A stretch of 39,459 bases of DNA from Ruminococcus sp. (GCA_030531185.1 JAUNOG010000020.1:1-39459); one strand, 5' to 3'. Shown: positions 6,953 to 14,819, counted from the first letter of the stretch. The notes: generated by a model not told the origin, from the sequence alone. Numbers and translations are program-made.

Positions 6953-9445
6953 ATGGATAATCAGAATAATAAAAAAAGATCCCCGCAGAGACGTTCCCCT
7001 GCGCCCGATCTTGAGGCTCTTTCAAAAGCCTATGCGCAGTCGCTGGATAACGTTACTTTCGGCGGAGTTCCGCTGTCGGAGGTTTCGGAAAAGAAATCTT
7101 ATACAGCGAATAAGGAGTTCCGCCCCAAGGACTTTAAGCCCGTAAGGGAAAGCTCTCCCGAGCATGATAAAATCGTTAGAAAGATCAGGGAGCGCAACAG
7201 AAAGCTTTCCCACAGCGTATGGACAGACGAGCCTGTGCTCAAGCCTAAAAAAAGCGTGTGGCTTGACGACACAACGGACAAGCTGGAAAAGGTTCAGACG
7301 AAAAAATCGGAATTTGAGCCAAACGTTTCGCAGAAAGAGCCTGTACCGCAGACTGATATAAACGAAACAGCGAATAAAAATGCGGATATCCCGCAGACCG
7401 ACAGCGAGCCTGTACTGCCGCTGTTCGGTGGAACCGACAGATCCTCCCGCCCGCAAAAGGGTATGAAAAGGGAGGTAGCAGTGAGTATTCCTCAGCGCGG
7501 AGAGGAAAAAGCACGCCGCTCTGCTCCAAAGCAGACGGACAGACCTGCACCGCGCAGGGAAAAGCCCGTTCAGCCTCCGAAACAGAATGCCCCGCAGGGA
7601 CGTCCGCCCAAAAGAGAGGTTACGCTCAGCGTTAACGATAAAACAGGTATTCCTGCGGAGGAGAACAAAAGACACGAACGTGCTGATCGGAACGAGAATT
7701 CCGAAAGCAGACGTACGGTATCCATAAGTATGCCCGTTTCTAAGCCAAAGCCGCCTAAGCCCGTTCCTAAAATAATAATAGAGGACAGGACTAAGGCTAA
7801 GCCTGCAAACGACAGCGTTTCTGCGGAGCAAAAGCCCTCCGATACCGAAAAAAAGCAGGAGGAAGAAAGAAAAAAAGCCGAAGCGGAAAGACTTGCGGCA
7901 GAGTATGACGAGACTGTAAGAAGAATGAAAGCCCGCAGCGCAGTCCCGCCGCAGGAAAATATCTCGGAAAGCAAACCCGAGGGAAAACCGAAGGCTCAGC
8001 CCAAGCCCGAGCCAAAAAAGCTGAAACGCAGGCAGGAGCCTGAAATAAAAGCGCACGAGCTGGAGTTCCACTTCATAAATTCGCTGGTTTGCATTGCCGT
8101 TGTTTTCATTGTGTTTTTCTCGCTTTTGCTTATGAAAAGGGAGAGCGGGTTTATCAACTCCGAAAACAGAAATCTGGCTGAATTCCCGAATTTTTCGCTT
8201 TCTTCGTATTTTTCGGGAGATTACACCAAGGGCATAACCGATTACTTTACGGACACCGTACCCGGCAGAGAGAATTTCAAGAAGTTCTGCGCTGATTTTA
8301 CGGGTCTGCTGGGAGTTAATATCAACGATACGGTCTTTACAGGCAATCACAAGGTTGCCGAAAAAGAGGAGCTTGACAAGGATAAGATAGCCACAACCAC
8401 AACAGTTACCGCATTTACGGGCAAGGCGGACGGCGATGAAAATTCTGCGGGCACAACTACTACAAGGAAGAAAACCGACGAAAAGGTTGAAGAGCTTCCC
8501 GAAAATCTTGACGACGGACAGTTCGAGGGCGACGTTATAGTCTGCGGAAAGGGAGAAAATATACGCGCAATGGGAGCGTATTACGGTTCCTTCGACGTGG
8601 GCGCGCAGTATGCGGATACCATAAATAAGTGGAAAGAGGAGCTGCCCGACGTTAACGTTTATAATATGGCTATCCCGATTTCGTCGGCATATTATCTGCC
8701 GAGCAATCTCAAGGATACTGTTTCAGACCAGAAGGACAACATCGATAACATTGCCGCAAATTTAAAGGGTATAATCAATGTGGACGTTTTCGATAATATA
8801 GGAAAGCATACGGACGAGTATATTTATTCCAGGACAGATCACCACTGGCAGCCCTTGGGCGCATACTATGCGGCTGAGATATTTGCGGAAAAGGCGGGTA
8901 TAGAGTTCCCCGCGCTGGATACCTATGAAAAGTGCGAGATAGAGGACTTTGTGGGCACGATGTACGCATACAGCAACTACAATCAGGAGCTTGCGGACAA
9001 TCCCGACACGTTTATTTATTATAAGCCCGACAACGAATATTCCGTAACATATTATGATACCGCATTTGAAAACGGAGTGTCCAACGGCTTGTTCTTCGAC
9101 TATGCGGAGGGCGTAAACTGCTATTCAGCAATACTTAACGTCGATAATGAAATTGCGGAGATCGAAACGGACTGCGACAACGGACGCGTGCTTGTTATCT
9201 TCAAGGACAGCTTCGGAAACGCGCTTGTTCCGTTCTTGACTCACGGTTTCTCGAAGATATATGTGTGCGATTTCAGATATTTTGATCTGAACGCTGTTGA
9301 ATTCTGCCGACAGGTCGGCTGTACAGATCTGCTGTTTGCGAATTCGATCACCTCCTGCTCAACGCCTACGCATATTACCGCGCTGAATAATATCCGTATT
9401 CAGCAGGGTCCCGAGGCGGAGATACAGTCCGAAGAGGAAAACTGA
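6953..9445 (+). CDS. DHHW family (AlgX/AlgJ-like) membrane-anchored protein with long disordered N-terminus
   Basis: This 830-residue protein has three parts. Residues 1-370 are Lys-, Pro-, Arg- and Glu-rich, low-complexity and predicted to be disordered and cytoplasmic. They contain three spaced copies of a short motif (REVAVSIP at 173, REVTLSVN at 221, RTVSISMP at 254). One membrane helix lies at about 376-397. The outside part carries the DHHW family features: NRNLAEFP near the membrane, the signature DHHW at 629-632 in an RTDHHWQP context, and a late FKDSFGN segment. AlgX/AlgJ relatives are SGNH-like hydrolase/acetyltransferases that pass the acyl group from the MBOAT to the glycan. A Thr-rich linker near 480-520 separates the anchor from the catalytic region. 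The large cytoplasmic tail is unusual for the family. It follows the MBOAT gene directly. Confidence 0.9.
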   Translation: MDNQNNKKRSPQRRSPAPDLEALSKAYAQSLDNVTFGGVPLSEVSEKKSYTANKEFRPKDFKPVRESSPEHDKIVRKIRERNRKLSHSVWTDEPVLKPKKSVWLDDTTDKLEKVQTKKSEFEPNVSQKEPVPQTDINETANKNADIPQTDSEPVLPLFGGTDRSSRPQKGMKREVAVSIPQRGEEKARRSAPKQTDRPAPRREKPVQPPKQNAPQGRPPKREVTLSVNDKTGIPAEENKRHERADRNENSESRRTVSISMPVSKPKPPKPVPKIIIEDRTKAKPANDSVSAEQKPSDTEKKQEEERKKAEAERLAAEYDETVRRMKARSAVPPQENISESKPEGKPKAQPKPEPKKLKRRQEPEIKAHELEFHFINSLVCIAVVFIVFFSLLLMKRESGFINSENRNLAEFPNFSLSSYFSGDYTKGITDYFTDTVPGRENFKKFCADFTGLLGVNINDTVFTGNHKVAEKEELDKDKIATTTTVTAFTGKADGDENSAGTTTTRKKTDEKVEELPENLDDGQFEGDVIVCGKGENIRAMGAYYGSFDVGAQYADTINKWKEELPDVNVYNMAIPISSAYYLPSNLKDTVSDQKDNIDNIAANLKGIINVDVFDNIGKHTDEYIYSRTDHHWQPLGAYYAAEIFAEKAGIEFPALDTYEKCEIEDFVGTMYAYSNYNQELADNPDTFIYYKPDNEYSVTYYDTAFENGVSNGLFFDYAEGVNCYSAILNVDNEIAEIETDCDNGRVLVIFKDSFGNALVPFLTHGFSKIYVCDFRYFDLNAVEFCRQVGCTDLLFANSITSCSTPTHITALNNIRIQQGPEAEIQSEEEN

Positions 9446-9462
9446 TACCGAAAGGAACGGCT

Positions 9463-11250
9463 ATGAAAGAGCTTGAATATCCCTTTGACAATGGATATAT
9501 TATGAAAAAGAAAAGGTCTCTGCGGCGCGCATTGCTTGCCGACGGGACTAATGATACAAGAATAAAAAAGAAAATCGCCGTTCTGGGAGGTTCTACCACG
9601 GCGGACATTGTTGCAGTACTTGACCTGTTTCTGCTGGACTGCGGAGTTGAATGCGAATTCTATCAGTCGGAGTACGGTCAATACTGGCAGGACGCGGTTT
9701 TTCCAAACGAGGAGCTTACAAGCTTTGCTCCCGATTTTATATTTGTACATACAAGTATCAGAAATCTGGCATTTACGCCCAATCCGAGAATGTCGGCGCA
9801 GGAAACAGAGAGGGGCTTTGAAAACGAGGTAAAGCGTTTCTCACAGATGTGGGACAGCCTTGTGGAGAGATTTCATTGTCCCGTCATTCAGAATAATTTT
9901 GAACTGCCGTTTTTCAGGCTTATGGGAAACAGCGAAGCGAGCGATTTCCGAGGACGTGTGAATTTCGTAAACCGAATGAACCTCGCCTTTGCGCAGGCGG
10001 CGCAGGAGCGTTCCTATCTTTACATAAACGATATCAACTGGCTTTCGGCTATGTACGGACTTGAAAAATGGTCCGCACCCGAATACTGGTATATGTACAA
10101 ATATTCGCTGAATATAAACGCAATTCCCGAGCTTGCATATCAGACTGCGGCGATAATAAAATCTCTGCTGGGAAAGAATAAAAAGGCTCTTGCCGTTGAC
10201 CTTGACAACACAATGTGGGGCGGTATCGTGGGCGACGACGGCGCGGAAAACCTCGAGATAGGACAGGAGACTGCCGAGGCAATGGCGTTTTACGAGTGGC
10301 AGAGCTATGTTAAGTCCCTGAAGGATATAGGAGTTGTACTTACGGTATGCTCCAAGAACGAGGAGGAAAACGCCTTAGCGGGTCTGAGACACCCCGAGGG
10401 CGCGGTAAGTCCCGAGGATTTTACTGTTATAAAGGCCAACTGGCTGCCAAAGGATAAAAATATTTCCGACACAGCGCAGGAGCTTAATATTCTTCCCGAG
10501 GCGATAGTTTTTGCGGACGACAATCCCGCAGAGCGAGATATAGTACGCAGTCGGTTGGGCGGAGTAAAAGTTCCCGAGATAGGCTCGGTCACAGACTATA
10601 TCAGAGTGCTTGACCGTTCCGAATTTTTTGAAGTGACTTCTCTGTCCGAGGACGATCTGAAACGCGGAGAAATGTACAAAGCTAACGCCGAGAGGGCAAA
10701 GGCTCAGGCAGAGTTTGAAAGCTACGGCGACTACCTTAAAAGTCTTGAAATGAAAGCGGAAATAGGGGATTTTAAGCCTGTTTATATTCAGCGCATCACG
10801 CAGCTTACCAATAAGACCAATCAGTTCAATCTTACTGCAAGACGGTATACTCCCGCAGAAATGGAGGAGGTTTTCCGCTCGGACAGGTATATAAGACTTT
10901 ACGGAAAGCTGGAGGACAGGTTCGGAGACAACGGCGTAGTTTCGGTCATTATAGGCGAGATCAGGGGGGATACTCTTGAGATCATACTATGGCTTATGTC
11001 CTGCCGCGTGCTTAAAAGGGATATGGAGCTTGCAATGCTGGACTGTCTTGTAAAAAGTGCGAAAAAGCGTGGGATACGGCGCTTGAACGGAATTTATATC
11101 CCTACTGCGAAGAATAAAATGGTAAAGGATTTTTACGGCGCGCTCGGGTTTGCAAATGTATGCGTAAACTCCGAGGGAGTAAGCGTATGGGAGCTTGACA
11201 TACAAAATTACGCCGATAAGAATACAGTTATTGACATTATGGAGGACTGA
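9463..11250 (+). CDS. FkbH-like HAD-IIIC family protein
   Basis: This 595-residue protein starts with the family opening LEYPFD and a basic KKKRSLRRALLA segment. An SGNH-like N-terminal domain follows (about 35-235), starting IAVLGGSTTADI. The HAD-IIIC domain then has the catalytic DLDNT at 246-250 followed by WGG, a Lys in VCSKNEE and the acidic ADDNP. A GNAT-like C-terminal region follows (about 415-580). Characterised FkbH homologues take 1,3-bisphosphoglycerate, remove a phosphate and load a glyceryl group onto an acyl carrier protein for polyketide or tetronate synthesis. The next gene, 3 bp away, is an ACP, so an acyl-ACP loading role is the natural inference; the actual acyl group is not shown. 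The upstream MBOAT and DHHW genes suggest the product goes to a surface polymer rather than a polyketide, since no ketosynthase is present. Confidence 0.9.
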   Translation: MKELEYPFDNGYIMKKKRSLRRALLADGTNDTRIKKKIAVLGGSTTADIVAVLDLFLLDCGVECEFYQSEYGQYWQDAVFPNEELTSFAPDFIFVHTSIRNLAFTPNPRMSAQETERGFENEVKRFSQMWDSLVERFHCPVIQNNFELPFFRLMGNSEASDFRGRVNFVNRMNLAFAQAAQERSYLYINDINWLSAMYGLEKWSAPEYWYMYKYSLNINAIPELAYQTAAIIKSLLGKNKKALAVDLDNTMWGGIVGDDGAENLEIGQETAEAMAFYEWQSYVKSLKDIGVVLTVCSKNEEENALAGLRHPEGAVSPEDFTVIKANWLPKDKNISDTAQELNILPEAIVFADDNPAERDIVRSRLGGVKVPEIGSVTDYIRVLDRSEFFEVTSLSEDDLKRGEMYKANAERAKAQAEFESYGDYLKSLEMKAEIGDFKPVYIQRITQLTNKTNQFNLTARRYTPAEMEEVFRSDRYIRLYGKLEDRFGDNGVVSVIIGEIRGDTLEIILWLMSCRVLKRDMELAMLDCLVKSAKKRGIRRLNGIYIPTAKNKMVKDFYGALGFANVCVNSEGVSVWELDIQNYADKNTVIDIMED

Positions 11251-11253
11251 AAA

Positions 11254-11496
11254 ATGAGCGAGAAAGAAATTTTACCCAGATTGACGGAGGTTTTCAGAGA
11301 CGTTTTTGACGACGAGGACATTGTGATATCCGCCGCAACTACAGCCGACGATATCGAGGACTGGGACTCTATCGAGCATATCACCCTTATAGGCGCAGTC
11401 GAGGACGAATTCGGTATGCGTTTTAAAATGGGAGAGGTCTCGGGTATGCATAACGTGGGTGAAATGATATCCATTATAGCGCAGAGAGGAAAGTAA
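11254..11496 (+). CDS. Acyl carrier protein
   Basis: This is an 80-residue acidic protein with the ACP four-helix pattern. Ser39 in the motif DWDSIEHI is the expected 4'-phosphopantetheine attachment site, at the start of helix 2. The ATG is 3 bp after the FkbH-like stop, implying coupled translation, and a terminator follows, so it is the last gene of the operon. By analogy to DltC, and to the ACPs paired with FkbH proteins, it probably carries the group that the HAD protein loads and the MBOAT protein exports. It is not likely to be the fatty-acid-synthesis ACP, because no fab gene is nearby and its motif is DSI rather than the DSL usual in AcpP. Confidence 0.9.
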   Translation: MSEKEILPRLTEVFRDVFDDEDIVISAATTADDIEDWDSIEHITLIGAVEDEFGMRFKMGEVSGMHNVGEMISIIAQRGK

Positions 11497-11534
11497 TCGT
11501 TGCTGTCGGGTGTTATTAACGATCCGGAGATTAT

Positions 11535-11568
11535 GAACGCTTCGAAAATTATCGGAGCGTTCTTTGCA
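11535..11568 (+). terminator. Terminator of the acyl-transfer operon
   Basis: GAACGCT (11535-11541) pairs with AGCGTTC (11556-11562), followed by a T-rich stretch. It lies 39 bp after the ACP stop codon. Confidence 0.75.
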
Positions 11569-11585
11569 TTTTTCGCTAAAACCGC

Positions 11586-11614
11586 TTGCAAAATTCAGAT
11601 AAATGAGCTATAAT
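11586..11614 (+). promoter_or_regulatory. Sigma-A promoter of the 11652 gene
   Basis: TTGCAA (11586-11591), a 17-bp spacer and TATAAT (11609-11614). Transcription would begin near 11621, which makes the ATG at 11622 leaderless and favours the next ATG at 11652. Confidence 0.7.
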
Positions 11615-11651
11615 ATTTCTAATGAGTATTATCGTCAAAGGAGATGTGCGA

Positions 11652-12206
11652 ATGGGCGGCTTTATGCTGTGTCAAGGCGTAAGCGTTAACGGCGCGGACG
11701 ATCTGCGTTCCTGCTACAGAAAAGATGAAAACGGCATAAGCGGACTGCTTAGCTGCGACGTTATGGCAGACTGCGCCTCCGGTTTTATAAGGTCTGTTCC
11801 CGAGCCTGTGTTTTTCTTTCTTGAGCTTCCTAGGGCGGACAGCGAGGACTATGACACCTATTATCTTGATAACTGTACAAGAGCGGTCGCTCTCGCGATT
11901 ATGAAACGCTACGGCGATCTGCTTATAAACGACGGCGTGTCAAGGTTCGGGTTCGGTTCTCACAAGACCGACGAGGAGATATACTTTACCGATTATCAGG
12001 AGTTTATGATCTATTCCCCTAAAAAGGACAAGCTTGAAAAGCTTATGGCTGAGGCGGGGGCGGAGCTTACCGACACTCCCTGTTCTATGTGGGACTTGTT
12101 TTCCGAGGACAACGAGGGCAGTCTGTCCGTCGTTGAGACTGAGGGAGAAACGGTTTTTGATATTCCCGATAATCTTCGGTCGGAGGGTATGTATAGGGCG
12201 AACTAG
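11652..12206 (+). CDS. Hypothetical protein
   Basis: I do not recognise a family for this 184-residue soluble protein. It is acidic, has no signal peptide or membrane helix, and contains several Cys in its first half (LLSCDVMADCASGF, YLDNCTRA). The start at 11652 (MGGFMLCQ) is preferred over an in-frame ATG ten codons upstream. AAAGGAG lies 8 bases before it, and the promoter would put the upstream ATG at the very 5' end of the transcript. Codon use matches the neighbouring housekeeping genes, so it appears native. It is followed by the pyrophosphatase gene 52 bp later with no terminator between, so the two may be co-transcribed; that is no proof of a shared role. Confidence 0.7.
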   Translation: MGGFMLCQGVSVNGADDLRSCYRKDENGISGLLSCDVMADCASGFIRSVPEPVFFFLELPRADSEDYDTYYLDNCTRAVALAIMKRYGDLLINDGVSRFGFGSHKTDEEIYFTDYQEFMIYSPKKDKLEKLMAEAGAELTDTPCSMWDLFSEDNEGSLSVVETEGETVFDIPDNLRSEGMYRAN

Positions 12207-12258
12207 TCATTAATTTGCCGTTTTATTATGAAATTTTATTTATACGGAGGTAATAAAT

Positions 12259-12789
12259 ATGAACATATGGCACGATATTTCGCCGAAGGCGATAAACAAG
12301 GAAAAATTTACTGCGGTTATTGAGATACCGAAAGGCTCAAAGGTAAAGTACGAGCTTGACAAGTCTACGGGACTTCTGAAAATGGACAGAATTCTCTACA
12401 CCTCAACCCATTATCCCGCAAACTACGGATTTATCCCCAGAACCTATGCAGAGGACGGCGACCCGCTGGACGTTCTGGTGCTTTGTTCCGAGACTCTGGA
12501 GCCTATGTCGCTGGTGGACTGCTATCCTATCGGTATGATAATGATGATGGACAACGGCGCGGCGGACGAAAAAATCATCTCCATTCCTTATAACGACCCG
12601 ACTTACAACGTTTATAAGGACATCAGCGAACTGCCCAAGCATATTTTTGACGAAATGTCTCACTTCTTCACAGTTTATAAGGCGTTGGAGCACAAGGATA
12701 CGGTCATTGACGATGTCAAGGCAGCTGATGACGCAAAGGAAACTATCCAGCATTGTATCGACAGATATGTGGACAGCTACTGCAAATAA
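12259..12789 (+). CDS. ppa: Inorganic pyrophosphatase (family I)
   Basis: This soluble 176-residue enzyme hydrolyses pyrophosphate to two phosphates and pulls biosynthetic reactions forward. The length and fold markers match the family I type: the substrate-contacting Lys25 in IEIPKGSK, Tyr56 in PANYGFIP, and the metal-binding DGDPLD at 66-71 with Asp66, Asp68 and Asp71. A strong GGAGGT lies 9 bases before the ATG. It may be read through from the upstream hypothetical gene; no strong promoter was seen in the 52-bp gap. A good terminator follows. Confidence 0.95.
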   Translation: MNIWHDISPKAINKEKFTAVIEIPKGSKVKYELDKSTGLLKMDRILYTSTHYPANYGFIPRTYAEDGDPLDVLVLCSETLEPMSLVDCYPIGMIMMMDNGAADEKIISIPYNDPTYNVYKDISELPKHIFDEMSHFFTVYKALEHKDTVIDDVKAADDAKETIQHCIDRYVDSYCK

Positions 12790-12800
12790 GAATTATCGAG

Positions 12801-12836
12801 GTCATTCCTGATATATGTATCGGGAATGGCTTTTTT
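12801..12836 (+). terminator. Rho-independent terminator of ppa
   Basis: CATTCC-TGATA (12803-12813) pairs with TATCGGGAATG, ending at 12828, with a one-base bulge. Six Ts follow. Confidence 0.8.
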
Positions 12837-12851
12837 CGCCTGTAAAAATCC

Positions 12852-12905
12852 GTTAGAGGTAAGATGTTAGCAGTAAGAGGTTAGAAAGGGTGTGCCGTAG
12901 GCACA
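12852..12905. repeat. Second copy of the composite repeat found at window start
   Basis: TTAGAGGTAA at 12853-12862 and AGTAAGAGGTTAGAA at 12872-12886 match exactly, on the opposite strand, the two submotifs at 70-79 and 45-59. A perfect short palindrome, TGTGCC-GTA-GGCACA, follows at 12891-12905. This is a small dispersed intergenic repeat. It sits between the ppa terminator and the promoter of the broken acetyltransferase gene. Confidence 0.6.
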
Positions 12906-12935
12906 TTACTTTTCGTGTTTTTATCCTGCAACGGA

Positions 12936-12964
12936 TTGACGGTTTGATTATTCTTTGATATAAT
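12936..12964 (+). promoter_or_regulatory. Sigma-A promoter of the GNAT pseudogene
   Basis: TTGACG (12936-12941), a 17-bp spacer and a perfect TATAAT (12959-12964), 43 bp before the ATG. The promoter is intact although the gene behind it is interrupted. Confidence 0.75.
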
Positions 12965-13006
12965 TTTAATAACAGTACAAATTATGACTTGAAAATAGGT
13001 GAAAAA

Positions 13007-13528
13007 ATGATAAGACAGGCTGTTATTACAGATTTGGAAAGTATAGAAGAAGGGTATCGCGAGCATTTTTTGCACGAGAAAAAGTATGGCGCATATACGG
13101 TCTTTCGGGAGGGCGTTTATCCGACAAGGAAAGACGCGGAAAAAGCCTTGCGTAATAATGCGTTATATGTTTTCGAGGAAAACGGCGCTGTTCTGGGCAG
13201 TATAATTTTAGACGGATACCAGCCTGATGAATACAGAAAGATAGCTTGGGCGAGCCAAGTTGCAGATGAAGAAGTGACCGTTATTCACCTGCTTATGGTA
13301 AGGCCCTGCGCGGCGGGGAAAGGCGTCGGCTCGGCGCTTGTGAATTTTGCGGCGGAAACCGCAAAATAGCGTTATTGTACGGTCATCAGACTTGATACGG
13401 GAGAACAAAACGTTCCAGCCGTTTCTTTGTACAAAAAGCTGGGATTTCAATTAGCCGCAGCCGCCTCTATGAAAGTCGGAGGCGTGATCTCTCACAAAGG
13501 ACATCTGTTTTTTGAAAAAATACTGTAA
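13007..13528 (+). pseudogene. GNAT family N-acetyltransferase interrupted by an in-frame TAG
   Basis: The reading frame from the ATG at 13007 (MIRQAVITD, AGGTG just upstream) encodes a GNAT fold with the acetyl-CoA-binding loop VRPCAAGKGVGSALV. It stops at a TAG at 13367-13369. The same frame continues without a break after that codon to a TAA at 13526-13528 and encodes exactly the missing family C-terminus, including RLDTGEQN, VSLYKKLGF and a final LFFEKIL. No base needs to be added or removed. The full product would be about 173 residues, a normal GNAT length; the part before the TAG is 120. This is best explained by a nonsense mutation, a sequencing error or, less likely, readthrough. The substrate is unknown. 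Promoter and ribosome site are intact, so the mutation is probably recent. Confidence 0.8.
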
Positions 13529-13574
13529 GATGAATTTCTATTTGCCTTAAAACCTTGACAAAGGAGGTACAGCT

Positions 13575-14126
13575 ATGAAAACCAGAAGATTTCGCGTTTA
13601 TGCGGAAAAAGAGGATTTACAAAACGTATTCAGGGAATTTCAAAACAGTCTTGACGTATACTATGTGCCGACATACTCCGATCGGGGAGCAGTTTCTTTT
13701 AACGATGTAACAGTCTTAAATGATCTGGGAGTGAATTTCAGAGGTTCTCATAACGGTAATAATCAAATTCTTGCTTTCTTTAAAACGACCGAGTGCCTGT
13801 GGCGGCAAATAAAGTGGAGCTGCGACGGTCAAAGCGGGGTAAGATATTCCGCTTTGTGCGACGGAAACATAAAGCAAATAAATATAGATCTGAACGGAGT
13901 TTATAAGGGAAAAGCCATTTTCCCCACAGAAGTTTCGACAATGCATTATGACGATGAAACATCAAAGAAATTATATAATGAGCTTAAAAAGATATTCCGC
14001 AGACATTCTGCAAAGACGGTGAACGGTTATTATATATGTTCAAAAGCCTATGAAAACAAGGAAAAGTACCGATTTTGTACGATAAATACAGGTTCTCCCG
14101 CGGAGTATGATCTAACTGTTGAGTAG
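13575..14126 (+). CDS. Hypothetical protein
   Basis: This is a 183-residue soluble protein of unknown family with no signal peptide or membrane helix. It is rich in Asn, Tyr and Lys, more AT-rich than the nearby biosynthetic genes, and has no recognisable catalytic motif. AAAGGAGGT lies 7 bases before the ATG, a near-perfect ribosome site. It begins 46 bp after the end of the broken acetyltransferase and may share its promoter. An intrinsic terminator follows 24 bp after the stop. The base composition and its place in the accessory stretch before the dcw cluster suggest a gained gene. Confidence 0.7.
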   Translation: MKTRRFRVYAEKEDLQNVFREFQNSLDVYYVPTYSDRGAVSFNDVTVLNDLGVNFRGSHNGNNQILAFFKTTECLWRQIKWSCDGQSGVRYSALCDGNIKQINIDLNGVYKGKAIFPTEVSTMHYDDETSKKLYNELKKIFRRHSAKTVNGYYICSKAYENKEKYRFCTINTGSPAEYDLTVE

Positions 14127-14149
14127 CTCAAAATATATGGGTATAAATT

Positions 14150-14184
14150 AAAAGCGGAAAGATAATTTTTCGCTTTTTTATTTT
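14150..14184 (+). terminator. Rho-independent terminator
   Basis: AAAAGCG (14150-14156) pairs with CGCTTTT (14171-14177), running into a T-rich tail, 24 bp after the preceding stop. Confidence 0.65.
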
Positions 14185-14261
14185 GCGGACCTGATTTTTG
14201 AGCTCTTTTGTTCTTTGTGCAATTTGACAATAAAATTTCCGCAAACAGCCGAATTTTCAAC

Positions 14262-14301
14262 ATTCAGCTTGATTTTGAGTTGAAAATCAAGCTGAATTTT
14301 T
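14262..14301 (+). terminator. Long perfect hairpin with T-run (second terminator or RNA element)
   Basis: A 15-bp perfect stem (14262-14276 with 14283-14297) closes a 6-base loop GAGTTG, and four further Ts follow. It stands alone in the gap, 135 bp after the last stop, and has no T-run on the other strand. It would insulate the dcw cluster from upstream transcription. Confidence 0.7.
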
Positions 14302-14483
14302 CAAAATCCGCGCAGCTTTTTCAAAAAATCTAAATTGTAATAATTAAATTAGTTTACTATTTTATGTGTAACCATTTTTTAACCAAAAAAGACACAATTT
14401 TATCCTTTATCGACAGATTGTATAGTCTGTGCTGTCAATGTGGCGCAAATTCTGTATTTTGTGGAAAAATTATTGAAAACATA

Positions 14484-14512
14484 TTGACGTACACCAGAAG
14501 TTGTGGTACAAT
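14484..14512 (+). promoter_or_regulatory. Orphan sigma-A promoter 390 bp upstream of mraZ
   Basis: TTGACG (14484-14489), a 17-bp spacer and TACAAT (14507-14512) with an extended TGG. No convincing coding sequence follows before mraZ, so it makes either a long mraZ leader or a small RNA. The rest of 14302-14780 is AT-rich with no other supported gene. Confidence 0.6.
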
Positions 14513-14673
14513 AGTAATTAAATCAGATGAAATTTCCGTTTGCAGATGTATTATACATAAATTTACATTGAAATTAATGGAAATACAATGACTAAATGTC
14601 CGATTTTTTGATGACCGATTTTACTAGATGTTGTGGTCGGTAAAATTTACGGAATGTTTACAAATTACGCGGC

Positions 14674-14706
14674 GGTTACAAAAATTTCATTTAAGGTTAC
14701 AAAAAT
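14674..14706. repeat. Two 12-bp direct repeats, 21 bp apart
   Basis: GGTTACAAAAAT occurs at 14674-14685 and again at 14695-14706. The spacing is two helical turns, and the pair lies about 80 bp upstream of the mraZ promoter. A related GTTTACAAATTA is at 14655. This may be a protein-binding site. Confidence 0.45.
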
Positions 14707-14783
14707 CGCTCTAAAGCTTGTGAAAATTCGGGTACAGTCCAATAAAAAGCCCTTGAAAATTCTGATTTTGGGAAAATTTACAG

Positions 14784-14812
14784 TTGCATTTTTCTTTTAT
14801 ATAGTGTATAAT
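14784..14812 (+). promoter_or_regulatory. mraZ / dcw cluster promoter
   Basis: TTGCAT (14784-14789), a 17-bp spacer and a perfect TATAAT (14807-14812). Transcription should begin close to 14819, immediately before the MraZ-box repeats. Confidence 0.75.
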
Positions 14813-14819
14813 TAATGTA

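Noticed and set aside
7022-8350. Long open frame (442 codons) on the minus strand opposite the DHHW gene
   Set aside because: It mirrors the low-complexity Lys/Pro/Arg-rich arm of the DHHW protein; its translation is Arg/Phe/Leu-rich with no domain, and there is no ribosome site.
5517-11496. Standard dlt operon for D-alanylation
   Set aside because: There is no DltA-type adenylating enzyme; an FkbH-like HAD protein takes its place, and the SGNH partner is a DHHW protein rather than DltD.
13361-13400. A frameshift in the GNAT gene
   Set aside because: Codon-by-codon reading shows the downstream family C-terminus is in the same frame as the upstream part; the only defect is the TAG.
14364-14815. 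Two small open frames (75 and 60 codons) upstream of mraZ
   Set aside because: No ribosome sites, AT-rich random composition, and both overlap promoter or repeat elements. Treated as non-coding.
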